From: Actinomycetota bacterium
Lineage (GTDB): Bacteria; Actinomycetota; Nitriliruptoria; Nitriliruptorales; JAHWKO01
Reading direction: 5' to 3'
Length of the DNA: 64,000 nucleotides
Assembly (NCBI GenBank): GCA_019347675.1
Contig: JAHWKW010000009.1
Location: 79,631 to 143,630 of the forward strand
Positions 1-9,056 of this stretch are shown here, one piece after another; position 1 is the first letter of the stretch; each line of letters starts with the position of its first letter. Position numbers and translations under genes: made by a program. The notes below the pieces were generated by a model. It was not told the origin of the DNA. It searched no databases and saw only the letters and a program-made list of their open reading frames with translations.

Positions 1-211
1 CGTGGCCGATGTGCAGCGAACCGGTCACGTTCGGGGGAGGGATCACGATCGAAAACGGCTCGCCGGGGTCATCGGGTTCAGCATGGAACAGGCCAGCCCG
101 CTCCCAGTCCTCGTACAGGGCTGCCTCGACTTGGGTGGGTTCGTAGGCGCGGCTCGCGGCCACGTCTACAGGCGCAGTGGCGCGGCCGTCGCCGCCGAGT
201 CGTTCACTCAT
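1..211 (-). CDS. valS: Valine--tRNA ligase, N-terminal 70 residues (runs off the left edge)
   Basis: This is the first part of a class I aminoacyl-tRNA synthetase that charges tRNA-Val with valine in the cytoplasm. The 70 visible residues begin MSERLGGDG and run through the conserved [18 protein letters not shown] stretch, which contains the ATP-binding HIGH signature at residues 67-70. PPPNVTG before HIGH is characteristic of ValRS rather than LeuRS or IleRS. The remaining roughly 800 residues lie outside the window. It follows clpX on the same strand with a gap of about 100 bases, so cotranscription with the tig-clpP-clpX group is possible but not shown. Confidence 0.9.
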   Translation of the reverse strand, partial: MSERLGGDGRATAPVDVAASRAYEPTQVEAALYEDWERAGLFHAEPDDPGEPFSIVIPPPNVTGSLHIGH

Positions 212-307
212 CGCGGGGAGCGTACCGACCGTGGTAGCGGGTCCGGGGCGCCACGCCGTTCACGCGACGGCTGCGCCCACCCGCGTCACACGGGGGTCCG
301 GTCGCGA

Positions 308-1579
308 TCAGGCGGAGCGCTCAGCCGGCTCGTCGATGTCGGTGGCGCCGTGGGGCACGAGTGTCGGGTTGACACGGTCACGGACGGTACCGGCCGTGAT
401 CACGCAGCGGCTGATGTCCTCACGCGAAGGTAGCTCGTACATCGTGTTGAGCAGGACCTCCTCGAGGATCGCCCGAAGCCCTCGCGCCCCGGTCTGGCGC
501 AGGATCGCCAGGTCGGCGATGGCCTGCAGCGCGTCGTCCTCGAACCGCAGCTCCACCCCGTCGAAGTCGAAGAAGCGCTGGTACTGCCTGGTCAGGGCGT
601 TCTTGGGCTCGATGAGGATGCGCACCAGCGCGTCGACGTCGAGCGGATCCACCGACGACACCACGGGCAGGCGGCCGACGAACTCCGGTATCAGCCCGTA
701 CTTGACCAGGTCCTCGGGCAGGACCTGGGCCAGCACCGCACCGAGGTCACGATCGCCGGGGCCGCGGACGTCGGCGCCGAAACCGACACCTTTGCGCCCG
801 ATGCGTGACTCGATGATGCGTTCCAGCCCGGCGAACGCCCCGCCGCAGATGAACAGGACGTTGCTCGTGTCGATCTGGATGAACTCCTGGTGGGGGTGCT
901 TGCGGCCCCCTTGTGGCGGCACCGACGCCACCGTCCCCTCCAGGATCTTCAGCAGCGCCTGCTGGACACCTTCCCCGGACACATCCCGGGTGATCGACGG
1001 GTTGTCGCTCTTGCGGGCGATCTTGTCGACCTCGTCGATGTAGATGATCCCCGTCTCGGCCTTCTTGAGGTCGAAGTCGGCCGACTGGATCAGCTTGAGC
1101 AGGATGTTCTCGACGTCCTCGCCGACGTAACCGGCTTCGGTCAGTGCCGTGGCGTCGGCGATCGCGAATGGGACGTTGAGCATCCGCGCCAGGGTCTGCG
1201 CCAGCAGGGTCTTGCCCGAACCGGTCGGGCCGAGCAGGAGGATGTTGGACTTGGCCAGCTCGACGTCGTCGCCGGTGGCGGCCCCGACCTGGATCCGCTT
1301 GTAGTGGTTGTAGACGGCGACCGCGAGGGTGCGCTTGGCGGCGTCCTGGCCGACCACGTAGTCATCGAGGAAGGAGAAGATCTCCTTGGGCTTGGGCAGT
1401 TGGTCGAGCTTGAGCTCGGACGGCTCGGCTAGCTCCTCTTCGATGATCTCGTTGCACAGATCGATGCACTCATCGCAGATGTACACCCCCGGACCTGCGA
1501 TCAGCTTCTTGACCTGCTTCTGCGACTTGCCACAGAAGGAGCACTTCAGCAGGTCGCCGCCCTCCCCGAACTTGGCCAT
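308..1579 (-). CDS. clpX: ATP-dependent Clp protease ATPase subunit ClpX
   Basis: ClpX is the hexameric AAA+ unfoldase that feeds proteins into the ClpP chamber. The 423-residue product has the N-terminal zinc-binding domain with C13-x2-C16 and C35-x2-C38, a Walker A motif GPTGSGKT near residue 117, a Walker [12 protein letters not shown] near 180, and the C-terminal D2 small domain. Length matches the family. It lies downstream of clpP with a gap of about 115 bases and upstream of valS, the usual actinobacterial order tig-clpP-clpX. Nothing looks altered. Confidence 0.97.
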   Translation of the reverse strand: MAKFGEGGDLLKCSFCGKSQKQVKKLIAGPGVYICDECIDLCNEIIEEELAEPSELKLDQLPKPKEIFSFLDDYVVGQDAAKRTLAVAVYNHYKRIQVGAATGDDVELAKSNILLLGPTGSGKTLLAQTLARMLNVPFAIADATALTEAGYVGEDVENILLKLIQSADFDLKKAETGIIYIDEVDKIARKSDNPSITRDVSGEGVQQALLKILEGTVASVPPQGGRKHPHQEFIQIDTSNVLFICGGAFAGLERIIESRIGRKGVGFGADVRGPGDRDLGAVLAQVLPEDLVKYGLIPEFVGRLPVVSSVDPLDVDALVRILIEPKNALTRQYQRFFDFDGVELRFEDDALQAIADLAILRQTGARGLRAILEEVLLNTMYELPSREDISRCVITAGTVRDRVNPTLVPHGATDIDEPAERSA

Positions 1580-1694
1580 CGCGGCTCCTGCTCTCCGCTT
1601 GACAGATCGGCTTCACGGATCGGCCCCGGTCAGCGTACCCGCCACCGGTTGCGGTCGCTGGAAGACCGCCGCCGCGGGCCGCCCAGGCGGGGGT

Positions 1695-2321
1695 TCAGGA
1701 CGCCTGGATGGCTTCCTGGGTGGTGCGGCTGCTGATGACCTCGTCGATCATGCCGTACTCCTTGGCGGCGGGGGCGTCGAGCACGAAATCGCGGTCGGTG
1801 TCCTTGGCGATCCGCTCGACCGGCTGGCCGGTCTTCTCCGCAAGGATGTGGTTGAGCAGGTCCCGCATGCGCAGGATCTCCTTGGCCTGGATCTCGATGT
1901 CGACCGCTTGGCCTTCGGTCCCGCCGTGTGGCTGGTGAAGCAAGACCCGCGAGCGCGGGAGCGCGAAACGCTTCCCCTTCGCGCCGGCTGCCAGGAGCAC
2001 CGCGGCCGCCGATGCGGCCTGACCCATGCAGATCGTGGTGACGTCGGGCTTGATGTACTCCATCGTGTCGTAGATCGCGAACAGCGACGTGATCGATCCC
2101 CCCGGCGAGTTGATGTACAGCGCGATGTCCTTCTCGGGGTCCTCGGACTCCAGGTGCAGCAGCTGGGCCATCACGAGGTTGGCGATCTCGTCGGTGATCG
2201 GCGTCCCCAGGAAGATGATGCGCTCCTTGAGTAGCCGCGAGTAGATGTCGAACGAGCGCTCGCCTCGGTTGGTCTGCTCCACCACGACCGGTACGAGGTA
2301 GTTGAGGACCTCGGACGACAC
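1695..2321 (-). CDS. clpP: ATP-dependent Clp protease proteolytic subunit ClpP
   Basis: ClpP is the serine peptidase that forms the 14-mer degradation chamber for ClpX or ClpC substrates. The 208-residue protein carries the nucleophile in GQAASAA (Ser104), the catalytic His129 in LLHQPHGG, and the acidic residue in the DTDRDF segment near residue 176. Many actinobacteria have two adjacent clpP genes; only one is present here. It sits 51 bases downstream of tig on the same strand. No propeptide can be identified with certainty. Confidence 0.97.
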   Translation of the reverse strand: MSSEVLNYLVPVVVEQTNRGERSFDIYSRLLKERIIFLGTPITDEIANLVMAQLLHLESEDPEKDIALYINSPGGSITSLFAIYDTMEYIKPDVTTICMGQAASAAAVLLAAGAKGKRFALPRSRVLLHQPHGGTEGQAVDIEIQAKEILRMRDLLNHILAEKTGQPVERIAKDTDRDFVLDAPAAKEYGMIDEVISSRTTQEAIQAS

Positions 2322-2372
2322 GGCGATCTCCTCGTCGGACTGCCCCGTCTTGGGCTGGTGGCGAGCGTACCG

Positions 2373-3860
2373 TTACTGGTCGGCCACGTCCCTGGCGGCG
2401 CCCTCGACGACCACGGCGGGCGACTCCGCGTCGACATCGACCGGCTGTTGCCCGATCTGCTCAGGGGCTTGTTCCCCACCGAGTGACGGGGCGTGGGGCG
2501 CCACCGACGCGCCTGGGTCGGCCCCCGACGCCTCGGCGGGCTCGCCCAGCAGCTCCCGGCGCAGCTCCTCGGAGGGTTGGCCTTCGATGCGGGCCGTCTC
2601 CACCAGCACATCGAGGGCCTTGCGGCGGATCACGTCGCCGACCAGCGCCCCGATCGTTCCCTGCTCCTGCAGCAGCTGGGCGAGCTGGTTCGGCTCGATG
2701 CGGTGGCGGCTGGCGTGGCGCCTCAGCTCGCTTTCGAGATCGTCGGAGTCGACCGTGAGGCCTTCCTGCTCGGCGAGCGCCTCGAGCACCAGCTGCGCCT
2801 TCACGGCCTGCGCAGCCTGGTCCTCGAGCTGATCACGGTGACTGTCGACGTCGGTGCCGTACATGTCGAGCAGCTGCTCGAGCTCCACCCCGTACTGGTC
2901 GGCCTGCCGCTGGAGCTGCTCGAGGCGGCCCTCGACCTCCGCCCGGACCATCGCGTCGGGCAGGGCCACGTCGACCAGTGCCAGGTAAGCCTCCAGGACC
3001 CGGCCGCGCAGCTCCTGTCGGGCGCTGGAGTACCGGCGCTGCCGCAGGCTGCGGCGGACGTCCTCCTCGAGGTCGGCCAAGGTGTCGAACTCGGACGCGG
3101 TGGCGGCGAAGTCGTCGTCCAGTGCAGGCAGACGCTTGGCGCGGACATCCTTGACCAGGACCCGGAACTCGACCTCCTCGCCGCCGTGCTCCGGGTAGGT
3201 GTCGGGCAGCCGGTCGGTGTAGTTCAGGATGTGGCCGGTGGCCGCCCCGGCGAGCTCCTCGTCGAGCCGGGGGGTAACACCCCCGGAACCGACCTCATAG
3301 AACGCGTCCTCGGCGGTGGCGCCTTCGATCGGCTCGCTGTCCTTGAACACCGACAGGTCGATCGTGACGTAGTCGCCGACCGCGGCGGGACGGTCGACCT
3401 CCTCGAGCTCGGCGAACCGCTCCCGCATGTCGTCGAGCCGGTCGCGGACCTCCTCGTCGGTGACGTCCCACTCGGGGAAGGTGACCTCGATGCCTTCGTG
3501 GTCGGGCAGGTCGATCTCGGGGCGGACCTCGACCGTGGCTTCGAAGGCGCATCCCTCGTCCTCGGTGAAGGTCTGCACATCGATCTCCGGCGGGGCCACC
3601 GGGGCGAGGTCCTCCTCGCGGACAGCCTCGGCGTAGAAGGTCGACAGCGACTCCTCCATCGCGTGCTGGGCAATCACTCCTTTGCCGAGGCGCGCCTCGA
3701 TCAGACGGCGCGGAGCCTTGCCCTTGCGGAAGCCCCGGATTTCCACCTGCTGGGAGATGTCGCGGGCGGCCTCGTCGAACGCCTTGCTCACGCGCTCGGG
3801 CTCGACCTCCACCGTGAGCTTCACGGTCGTGTCGCCGAGTCGCTCCAGCGTGGTCTTCAT
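2373..3860 (-). CDS. tig: Trigger factor, ribosome-associated prolyl isomerase chaperone
   Basis: Trigger factor binds the ribosomal exit tunnel and shields nascent chains. The start ATG at 3860 is chosen because the family N-terminus (MKTTLERLGDTTVKLTVEVE) begins there and a GAGGA ribosome site lies about ten bases upstream; the open frame extends further but the extra 64 residues are low-complexity Arg/Thr/Pro. The ribosome-binding signature GFRKGKAP is near residue 44, followed by the FKBP-like domain and the long helical C-terminal arms. The 495-residue length includes an acidic Pro/Ala-rich tail typical of actinobacteria. Confidence 0.95.
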   Translation of the reverse strand: MKTTLERLGDTTVKLTVEVEPERVSKAFDEAARDISQQVEIRGFRKGKAPRRLIEARLGKGVIAQHAMEESLSTFYAEAVREEDLAPVAPPEIDVQTFTEDEGCAFEATVEVRPEIDLPDHEGIEVTFPEWDVTDEEVRDRLDDMRERFAELEEVDRPAAVGDYVTIDLSVFKDSEPIEGATAEDAFYEVGSGGVTPRLDEELAGAATGHILNYTDRLPDTYPEHGGEEVEFRVLVKDVRAKRLPALDDDFAATASEFDTLADLEEDVRRSLRQRRYSSARQELRGRVLEAYLALVDVALPDAMVRAEVEGRLEQLQRQADQYGVELEQLLDMYGTDVDSHRDQLEDQAAQAVKAQLVLEALAEQEGLTVDSDDLESELRRHASRHRIEPNQLAQLLQEQGTIGALVGDVIRRKALDVLVETARIEGQPSEELRRELLGEPAEASGADPGASVAPHAPSLGGEQAPEQIGQQPVDVDAESPAVVVEGAARDVADQ

Positions 3861-4009
3861 CGGTGTCGGTCCTCGTGTGGTGCCGGGTGTGGTGCGGGTG
3901 CGATGTGGCCCGCCGGTGTCAGTGGGGCGACGTCGTGACGTCCAGCGGCGCTGCGTCGGTGCGGATCCTCGCCTGGCACGGTACCGGGGCCGGTACGCTC
4001 TCGTCCGTG

Positions 4010-4086
4010 CGGGGCGTGGCGCAGCTTGGCAGCGCGCGTGCTTTGGGAGCACGAGGCCGCCGGTTCGAATCCGGCCGCCCCGACCA
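4010..4086 (+). tRNA. tRNA-Pro (anticodon TGG)
   Basis: A complete cloverleaf of 77 bases including an encoded CCA. The acceptor arms CGGGGCG and CGCCCCG pair perfectly, the D arm starts TGGCGCAGCTTGG, the anticodon stem CGTGC/GCACG encloses the loop TTTGGGA with anticodon TGG, and the T arm is CCGGTTCGAATCCGG. It stands between the divergent tig gene and a tRNA-Gly on the opposite strand. Confidence 0.96.
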
Positions 4087-4161
4087 CACGGTCGCCGTTG
4101 CCGGCCCCGGATGACATCCCGTCATCGTGGGCGCTGCGGGGGACGATCGAGCTGTTGAGCT

Positions 4162-4235
4162 TGGAGCGGCGGACGGGAGTCGAACCCGCGTCATCGCCTT
4201 GGAAGGGCGAGGCTCTGCCATTGAGCTACCGCCGC
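4162..4235 (-). tRNA. tRNA-Gly (anticodon TCC)
   Basis: A complete 74-base cloverleaf with encoded CCA on the minus strand. The acceptor GCGGCGG pairs with CCGCCGC, the D arm is GTAGCTCAATGGCAGAGC, the anticodon loop CTTCCAA gives TCC, and the T arm is CGGGTTCGACTCCCG. It is convergent with tRNA-Pro, with about 75 bases between them. Confidence 0.96.
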
Positions 4236-4383
4236 AGGTTGCCGCGTGGCCGTCGCAGGGTACGCCTCGGCCCCGCTTGGGACCAGTGTTGCCGCCCGGG
4301 ACCGACAGACGCTGGACACGTTGCCGGGGGCGTGATCGCGTCACTACAGTTGCCGACACCACGCCAGACGATCCTGGGACGAT

Positions 4384-4695
4384 ATGGCGATCCGGCGGAC
4401 GACCGCATCTGCAGGCGCCTTCTGGTCGGTGACGCCGGTCACTCTCGGTCTGACGATCCCGGTCGTGACGTTCCTCGCCAAGGAGGTGATCGCCTCGGCG
4501 TACCAGATCGTGCGGTACGCCGACGACATCCTCGAGGCCACCTACCGCATCGAGGACTCCGTCGGCGAGTTCGGTCGGCTACAGCAGACACGCGACCTGC
4601 TCCGCGAGCTCGCCCAACAGCAGACGCAGAACCAGACACCGAAGCCGGCACGGCGCCCTGGCGCGCCGGGGATCAGCGCCGAAGCGGGAGAGTGA
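4384..4695 (+). CDS. Small membrane protein, first of a five-gene cassette
   Basis: I do not recognise this 103-residue protein. It has a hydrophobic segment at about residues 13-33, then a predicted amphipathic helix (AYQIVRYADDILEATYRIED) that continues into a QQ-rich, Pro-rich tail. A GGGA lies five bases before the ATG. It is the first of five consecutive small genes (4384-5671) with the same plan of one N-terminal membrane helix followed by a short cytoplasmic or peripheral helix. The gap to the next start is only two bases, so translation is probably coupled. Function unknown. Confidence 0.7.
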   Translation: MAIRRTTASAGAFWSVTPVTLGLTIPVVTFLAKEVIASAYQIVRYADDILEATYRIEDSVGEFGRLQQTRDLLRELAQQQTQNQTPKPARRPGAPGISAEAGE

Positions 4696-4697
4696 CG

Positions 4698-4928
4698 GTG
4701 AGCCAACGGGGGGTGCGGGCCACGGCGATCACGGCCGGTCTGCTCGCCGCCAGCGTCGCGGGTGCGTTGGCAACGATCGCTGGCCTGCTGTGGCGGATCC
4801 GGAGCAAGCTGGAGGACCTCGACGCAGTGCTGAGACGGATTGCAGGGGGCGCAGCCGTGATCGATCCTGGCATCAGCGGGGTGAACGAGGCTCTTGGCGA
4901 GTTGGAGGACGCCCTGGCGGGGCGCTGA
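4698..4928 (+). CDS. Small membrane protein, second of the cassette
   Basis: A 76-residue protein read from a GTG that follows the previous stop by two bases, with GGGAGAG upstream. Residues about 8-33 form one membrane helix (ITAGLLAASVAGALATIAGL). The remainder is a heptad-like helix (RSKLEDLDAVLRRIAGG) followed by VNEALGELEDALAGR. The layout resembles DUF948-type proteins, but the similarity is only in architecture. Function unknown; grouped with its four neighbours by spacing and design. Confidence 0.65.
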   Translation: MSQRGVRATAITAGLLAASVAGALATIAGLLWRIRSKLEDLDAVLRRIAGGAAVIDPGISGVNEALGELEDALAGR

Positions 4929-4946
4929 GCGCGACGGAGCACACAG

Positions 4947-5183
4947 ATGGAACGCGCTGACGGGTCGGGCGGTCGAAGGGTCGTGGCATGGTCCGGTGCG
5001 GGCGTGGCGGTCGTCGCCATCCTGCTCGCCTACGCCTTGAACCTGACCAAGTCCCTGCGTGACCTGGCGAGGACGATCGAGCACGATCTCGACGCGGTGC
5101 GAAGCACCACCGAACCGTTGTGGAAGGTCGGCGACACCAACCGCAGGTTGAGGGCCGTCGTGGAACAGCTCCATGGCCGCTGA
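4947..5183 (+). CDS. Small membrane protein, third of the cassette
   Basis: A 78-residue protein with a short basic N-terminus (GGRRVV), one membrane helix at about residues 14-33 and a following helix LTKSLRDLARTIEHDLDAV. A GGAG element lies nine bases before the ATG. The last codons overlap the start of the next gene by 11 bases, which supports a coupled operon. No enzymatic motif or cysteine is visible. Function unknown. Confidence 0.7.
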   Translation: MERADGSGGRRVVAWSGAGVAVVAILLAYALNLTKSLRDLARTIEHDLDAVRSTTEPLWKVGDTNRRLRAVVEQLHGR

Positions 5184-5436
5184 GGCGCAGCCGGCAGCGG
5201 TGGTCGCAGCATCCGGTGGCTGGCTCGTCGCGCTCGGTGGCCTCGCCGTCGTCGGGACCGTCGGGGGTCTGCTCGGTGCGATATGGCGGCACGCCAAGGA
5301 ACTCGACGCCGAGATCACTGATGTCTGGCTGATGGGCAAGCAGGTCGCCAGCAACACCGCGACCACGTGGATGCTGGAGGAGACGGCCGCCCTCGCCGGC
5401 CAGCTCCGTGACGTCGTGCGGAGTGGCCATGGCTGA
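5173..5436 (+). CDS. Small membrane protein, fourth of the cassette
   Basis: An 87-residue protein with a Gly-rich membrane helix at about residues 16-38 and a helix beginning WRHAKELDAEITDVWLMGKQ. It overlaps both the previous gene (11 bases) and the next (8 bases). It is the only member with two Trp residues at the membrane boundary. Function unknown. Confidence 0.7.
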   Translation: MAAEAQPAAVVAASGGWLVALGGLAVVGTVGGLLGAIWRHAKELDAEITDVWLMGKQVASNTATTWMLEETAALAGQLRDVVRSGHG

Positions 5437-5671
5437 CACGAAGAGACCAGCCGCCCCTGTCGTGACAGAAGGGGTCGCGCTGCTCGCGACGCTCGCCCTC
5501 AGTCTGGTGCTGCTGACCAGGACGCTGCGCAGCATCGCATCCACCGTGGGGAGGATCACGGCCGGCGTCCGGGCCATCGAGACCCAGCTGAACAACGCCG
5601 GCGCGGCCCTGCACCGGCTGAACGGGGCGCTGAATGAGGCGGTCGACTCCGGCGACGCCATCGGCTCGTGA
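5429..5671 (+). CDS. Small membrane protein, fifth of the cassette
   Basis: An 80-residue protein starting at the ATG that overlaps the preceding gene by eight bases. One membrane helix (about residues 13-29) is followed by RTLRSIASTVGRITAGVRAIETQL, a helix with regular hydrophobic spacing close to DUF948 proteins. It ends 239 bases before mrpA. The cassette is on the same strand as the Mrp operon, but whether they are cotranscribed cannot be told from sequence. Confidence 0.7.
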   Translation: MADTKRPAAPVVTEGVALLATLALSLVLLTRTLRSIASTVGRITAGVRAIETQLNNAGAALHRLNGALNEAVDSGDAIGS

Positions 5672-5910
5672 TCGCGACGGACACGCGCCCCCCGCCCACC
5701 ACCTGAAGGGACGCGACCTGAAGGGGCGGGCCCGGCCGTCCGGATGAACGACCGGGATGAGGCCGGGATAAGGTACGACCCGCTCGAGTGGCGTCCGCCG
5801 TGGCGCGGACATCGTCAGCCGACCTCGGCGCCGCTGGACCGTTCCGAGCCCTCAGGATCGAGTGTGCATCACCACGAGTTCGCCTGGCGGGCCAGAGGCG
5901 GTCGTCAGCT

Positions 5911-8658
5911 GTGACGAGCGTGCTGCTGGTCCACGCGGCCGTGGCTGCGCTGGCTCCGGTCCTGGGTCGAAGGCTCGGCAGCCGGACCTTCCTCGTTGCC
6001 GCCATCGCCCCGCTCAGCGCGCTGGCGTGGTTGGGCATCCACGCCCGGGACCTGATCGCGGGCGTCTCGTTGCACGAGCGCTGGGCCTGGGTCACCGGGC
6101 TGAACCTGGCCGTCGACCTCCGCGTCGACGCGTTCGGTGCGCTGATGCTGCTGCTGGTCGCGGGCATCGGAACGTTGGTCTTCGTCTACAGCGCCGAGTA
6201 CTTCCACGGTACGGGCGACGCAGGCCGTGTGGCGGCCGCGCTGACCGGCTTCGCCGCCGCGATGGTCGGGCTGGTCGTCGCCGACCACCTGCTGGTGCTG
6301 TACGTCTTCTGGGAGCTGACCTCGCTCACGTCCTATGTGCTCATCGCCGGCGACGGGACGGATGCCGACGCGCGCGAAGCGGCCCAGCACGCACTGTTCG
6401 TGACGGTCGTCGGTGGCTTCACCATGCTGGCCGGGTTCGTCGTGCTGGGGCAGGCGGCCGGCACGTACCGCATGAGCGAGCTCAGCGCAGGCGCGGCAGG
6501 ACCGGCGACCACGGCCGCGGCGCTCCTGATCCTGGTGGGAGCGTTCACCAAGTCGGCGCAGGCGCCGTTCCACGGCTGGCTGCCCGCAGCGATGGTCGCC
6601 CCCACGCCGATCTCCGCCTACCTGCACTCTGCGACCATGGTCAAGGCCGGGGTGTACCTGATCGCCAGGCTCGCTCCGGTCCTGGCCGTGGCCGTCCTGT
6701 GGCGGTCGCTGACCGTGGGGATCGGGCTCGCCACTGCGGTGTTCGCCGCGGTCCGGGCGCTCCGTCAGGACGATCTCAAGCTCCTCCTGGCCTACGGCAC
6801 CATCAGCCAGCTGGGGCTGATGACGGCGCTCCTGGGTCCGGGCATCCCGGCTCTGTCCTACACCGGTGTGGCCGTCCTGGTCGCGCATGCGCTGTACAAG
6901 GCCCCGCTGTTCATGGTCGTGGGGAACATCGACCACGCTGCGGGCACCCGCAACCTGCGGCGACTCCGTGGCGTCGCCCGTGCGATGCCGCTCACCGCAG
7001 GTGGCGCGGGCGTGGTCGGTGCGTCGATGCTGGGAATCCCGCCACTGTTCGGGTTCGTGGCCCACGAAGCGGCGCTCGATGAGCTGCTGCACGTCGCCCC
7101 GGGCTGGGGGGAGGTGGCCCTCGCCGGCGTCGTCGTCACGTCGGCGCTCACGGTCACCTACAGTCTGCGGTTCCTGCTCGGGGCGCTCACCGACCGCGAC
7201 CCGGATCGGGGCCCGGTGGGCGAGGTGACCGGTCCGGAACACGAAGCCGGATGGTTGTCGCTGACCCCGATCCTGGTGCTCACGGCGCTGTCGCTCGTGG
7301 CGGGACTGGCAGCGCATGCGGCCGGAGAGGTCGTGTCGATCGCCACGGCATCGCTGGGGTTGGACACCGACGCCGAGCTGAAGCTGTGGGCGGGGTTCAA
7401 CCCCGCCTTGGCGCTGTCGGTGATCGCGATCGTTGCGGGCGTCGCCATGTATGCGGCGACCGGCACGGTCACCGCGACGCTGCGGCGCCTGCCGCGCCTC
7501 CCGGACGCGGGGGCGGTCTTCCGTGCGGCCGTGGCGGTCACCGTGCGATCGGCGACGCGCGTCACCGCGGTGGTTCAGAACGGCTCGCTGCCGGTGTACG
7601 TGGCGATGATCGCGGTGGCGGCGGTCACGGTTCCTTCGGCGGGTCTGTTGACCGGTCCGGCGTGGGAACGATCGGTGTCGGGGACCGCACCCGCCCTCCA
7701 GGTCGTGGTGGCCGCCCCGCTCGTCGCTGCGGCTGTGGGGCTGACGCTGACGCACCGCCGGTTCGTCGCGCTGCTGTTCCTCGGGGCCGTCGGGTACGGC
7801 ATGGCCGTGCTGTTCCTGCTGCAAGGCGCCCCCGACCTGGCGCTGACCCAGGTGCTGATCGAGACGGTGGCCGTGGTGCTGTTCGTCCTGGTCCTGCGCC
7901 ACCTCCCGGAGTCGTTCACCCCGCCGCGGTGGGCCTTCGGGCGCGTCGGACGGTTCGCCATCTCGGCAGCCGTCGGCCTGTTCGTGATGGCGCTGGCTGT
8001 CCTGGCGTCCACGGTCGATCATCCACCGAGCATCGCGTCGGAGTACCTCGCCCGTGCTCTCCCGCAGGCGGAGGGGAAGAACGTCGTCAACGTCATCCTG
8101 GTGGACTTCCGGGCGCTCGACACCCTGGGTGAGGTCACCGTGCTCCTCGTCGCCGCACTGGGGATCGCAGGGATCCTGCGCCACCCGTCGACCGACGAGA
8201 CGCGGCCCCGGATGCGGCCTCTGTTCCCTGAAGAGGAACGTTCTCTGATCGCCGACACGACCATCCGCGCGATCTACCCGGCGGCGCTCCTGGTCTCGAT
8301 CTACTTCCTGGTCGCCGGGCACAACCATCCGGGGGGAGGCTTCGTCGGGGGGCTGGTTGCGGGCGCTGCGCTGATCCTGCGCTACGTCGCACGGGGTCCG
8401 CTCGCCGTCCGCAACGCCCTGCCGCTGAGCGCGCCTGGTGTCGTCGCGGTCGGGCTCCTGGTCGCGGTGGGAACCGCAACGGCCGGCTGGTTATGGGGCG
8501 CGACGTTCCTCGACGCGACCACCTGGACGTTCACGGCCCCGGTGGTCGGTCACGTCAAGGTCTCGTCCACGCTCGCCTTCGACGCGGGCGTGTACCTGAT
8601 CGTGGTCGGGTTCATCGCCAACGCTCTGCAGGCGTTCGGACAGGAGCCGGGCGGGTGA
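5911..8658 (+). CDS. mrpA: Mrp Na+/H+ antiporter subunit A fused to subunit B
   Basis: The largest subunit of the Mrp (Mnh) multisubunit cation/proton antiporter, a membrane complex related to NuoL. The GTG start is chosen because AGAGGCGG lies about ten bases upstream and the hydrophobic N-terminus begins there. It has the antiporter core with Glu in VFWELTSLTSYVL and Lys in FTKSAQAPFHGW, the MrpA-specific C-terminal helices, and at the end an MrpB-like domain (HNHPGGGFVGGLVAG). The 915-residue length fits the A-B fusion seen in many actinobacteria, and no separate mrpB follows. The stop overlaps the start of mrpC. Confidence 0.93.
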   Translation: MTSVLLVHAAVAALAPVLGRRLGSRTFLVAAIAPLSALAWLGIHARDLIAGVSLHERWAWVTGLNLAVDLRVDAFGALMLLLVAGIGTLVFVYSAEYFHGTGDAGRVAAALTGFAAAMVGLVVADHLLVLYVFWELTSLTSYVLIAGDGTDADAREAAQHALFVTVVGGFTMLAGFVVLGQAAGTYRMSELSAGAAGPATTAAALLILVGAFTKSAQAPFHGWLPAAMVAPTPISAYLHSATMVKAGVYLIARLAPVLAVAVLWRSLTVGIGLATAVFAAVRALRQDDLKLLLAYGTISQLGLMTALLGPGIPALSYTGVAVLVAHALYKAPLFMVVGNIDHAAGTRNLRRLRGVARAMPLTAGGAGVVGASMLGIPPLFGFVAHEAALDELLHVAPGWGEVALAGVVVTSALTVTYSLRFLLGALTDRDPDRGPVGEVTGPEHEAGWLSLTPILVLTALSLVAGLAAHAAGEVVSIATASLGLDTDAELKLWAGFNPALALSVIAIVAGVAMYAATGTVTATLRRLPRLPDAGAVFRAAVAVTVRSATRVTAVVQNGSLPVYVAMIAVAAVTVPSAGLLTGPAWERSVSGTAPALQVVVAAPLVAAAVGLTLTHRRFVALLFLGAVGYGMAVLFLLQGAPDLALTQVLIETVAVVLFVLVLRHLPESFTPPRWAFGRVGRFAISAAVGLFVMALAVLASTVDHPPSIASEYLARALPQAEGKNVVNVILVDFRALDTLGEVTVLLVAALGIAGILRHPSTDETRPRMRPLFPEEERSLIADTTIRAIYPAALLVSIYFLVAGHNHPGGGFVGGLVAGAALILRYVARGPLAVRNALPLSAPGVVAVGLLVAVGTATAGWLWGATFLDATTWTFTAPVVGHVKVSSTLAFDAGVYLIVVGFIANALQAFGQEPGG

Positions 8659-9056
8659 TCCTCACACATGCCCTGGTGATCGGGGCGCTGTTCTCGGCCG
8701 GCACCTACCTGGTGCTGCAGCGGACCCTGACGCGGGTGGTGATCGGGATCGCTGTGCTCGGACACGGTGCGAACCTGCTGCTGCTGCTCGCGGGTGGCGC
8801 ACCGGGGAACCCGCCGCTGATCGACGTGGCGCCACGCTCCTTACCGCTCAACGACGCCACGGCCGCGACCGCCCAGGTCAGCGATCCGCTCCCCCAGGCG
8901 CTGGCGCTCACCGCGATCGTCATCACGTTCGGGGTCACGGCGTTCCTGCTGGCGCTGTCGCGGCGTAGCTGGTTGCTGACGCACGACGACCTGGTCCGTG
9001 ACGACCTCGAGGACCAACGGATCGCCCGCGAGGGCGGCGACGAGGAGGTGGCGTGA
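8655..9056 (+). CDS. mrpC: Mrp antiporter subunit C (NuoK-like)
   Basis: A 133-residue, three-helix subunit homologous to NuoK. The start is the GTG of a GTGA overlap with the mrpA stop. The typical segment GIAVLGHGANLLLLLAGG is present, followed by DPLPQALALTAIVITFGVTAF, a hallmark of MrpC. The C-terminal tail is acidic and cytoplasmic. It is an integral part of the antiporter complex. Confidence 0.9.
   Translation: MILTHALVIGALFSAGTYLVLQRTLTRVVIGIAVLGHGANLLLLLAGGAPGNPPLIDVAPRSLPLNDATAATAQVSDPLPQALALTAIVITFGVTAFLLALSRRSWLLTHDDLVRDDLEDQRIAREGGDEEVA

Noticed and set aside
2493..3938. Long plus-strand open frame of 481 codons opposite tig
   Set aside because: It is the antisense of the clear trigger factor gene, rich in Leu/Val/Gly/Asp as expected for a GC-rich shadow, with no domain.
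5905..8328. 807-codon minus-strand open frame opposite mrpA
   Set aside because: Composition is dominated by His, Gln, Arg and Asp, typical of antisense frames in high-GC genes; mrpA is unambiguous.
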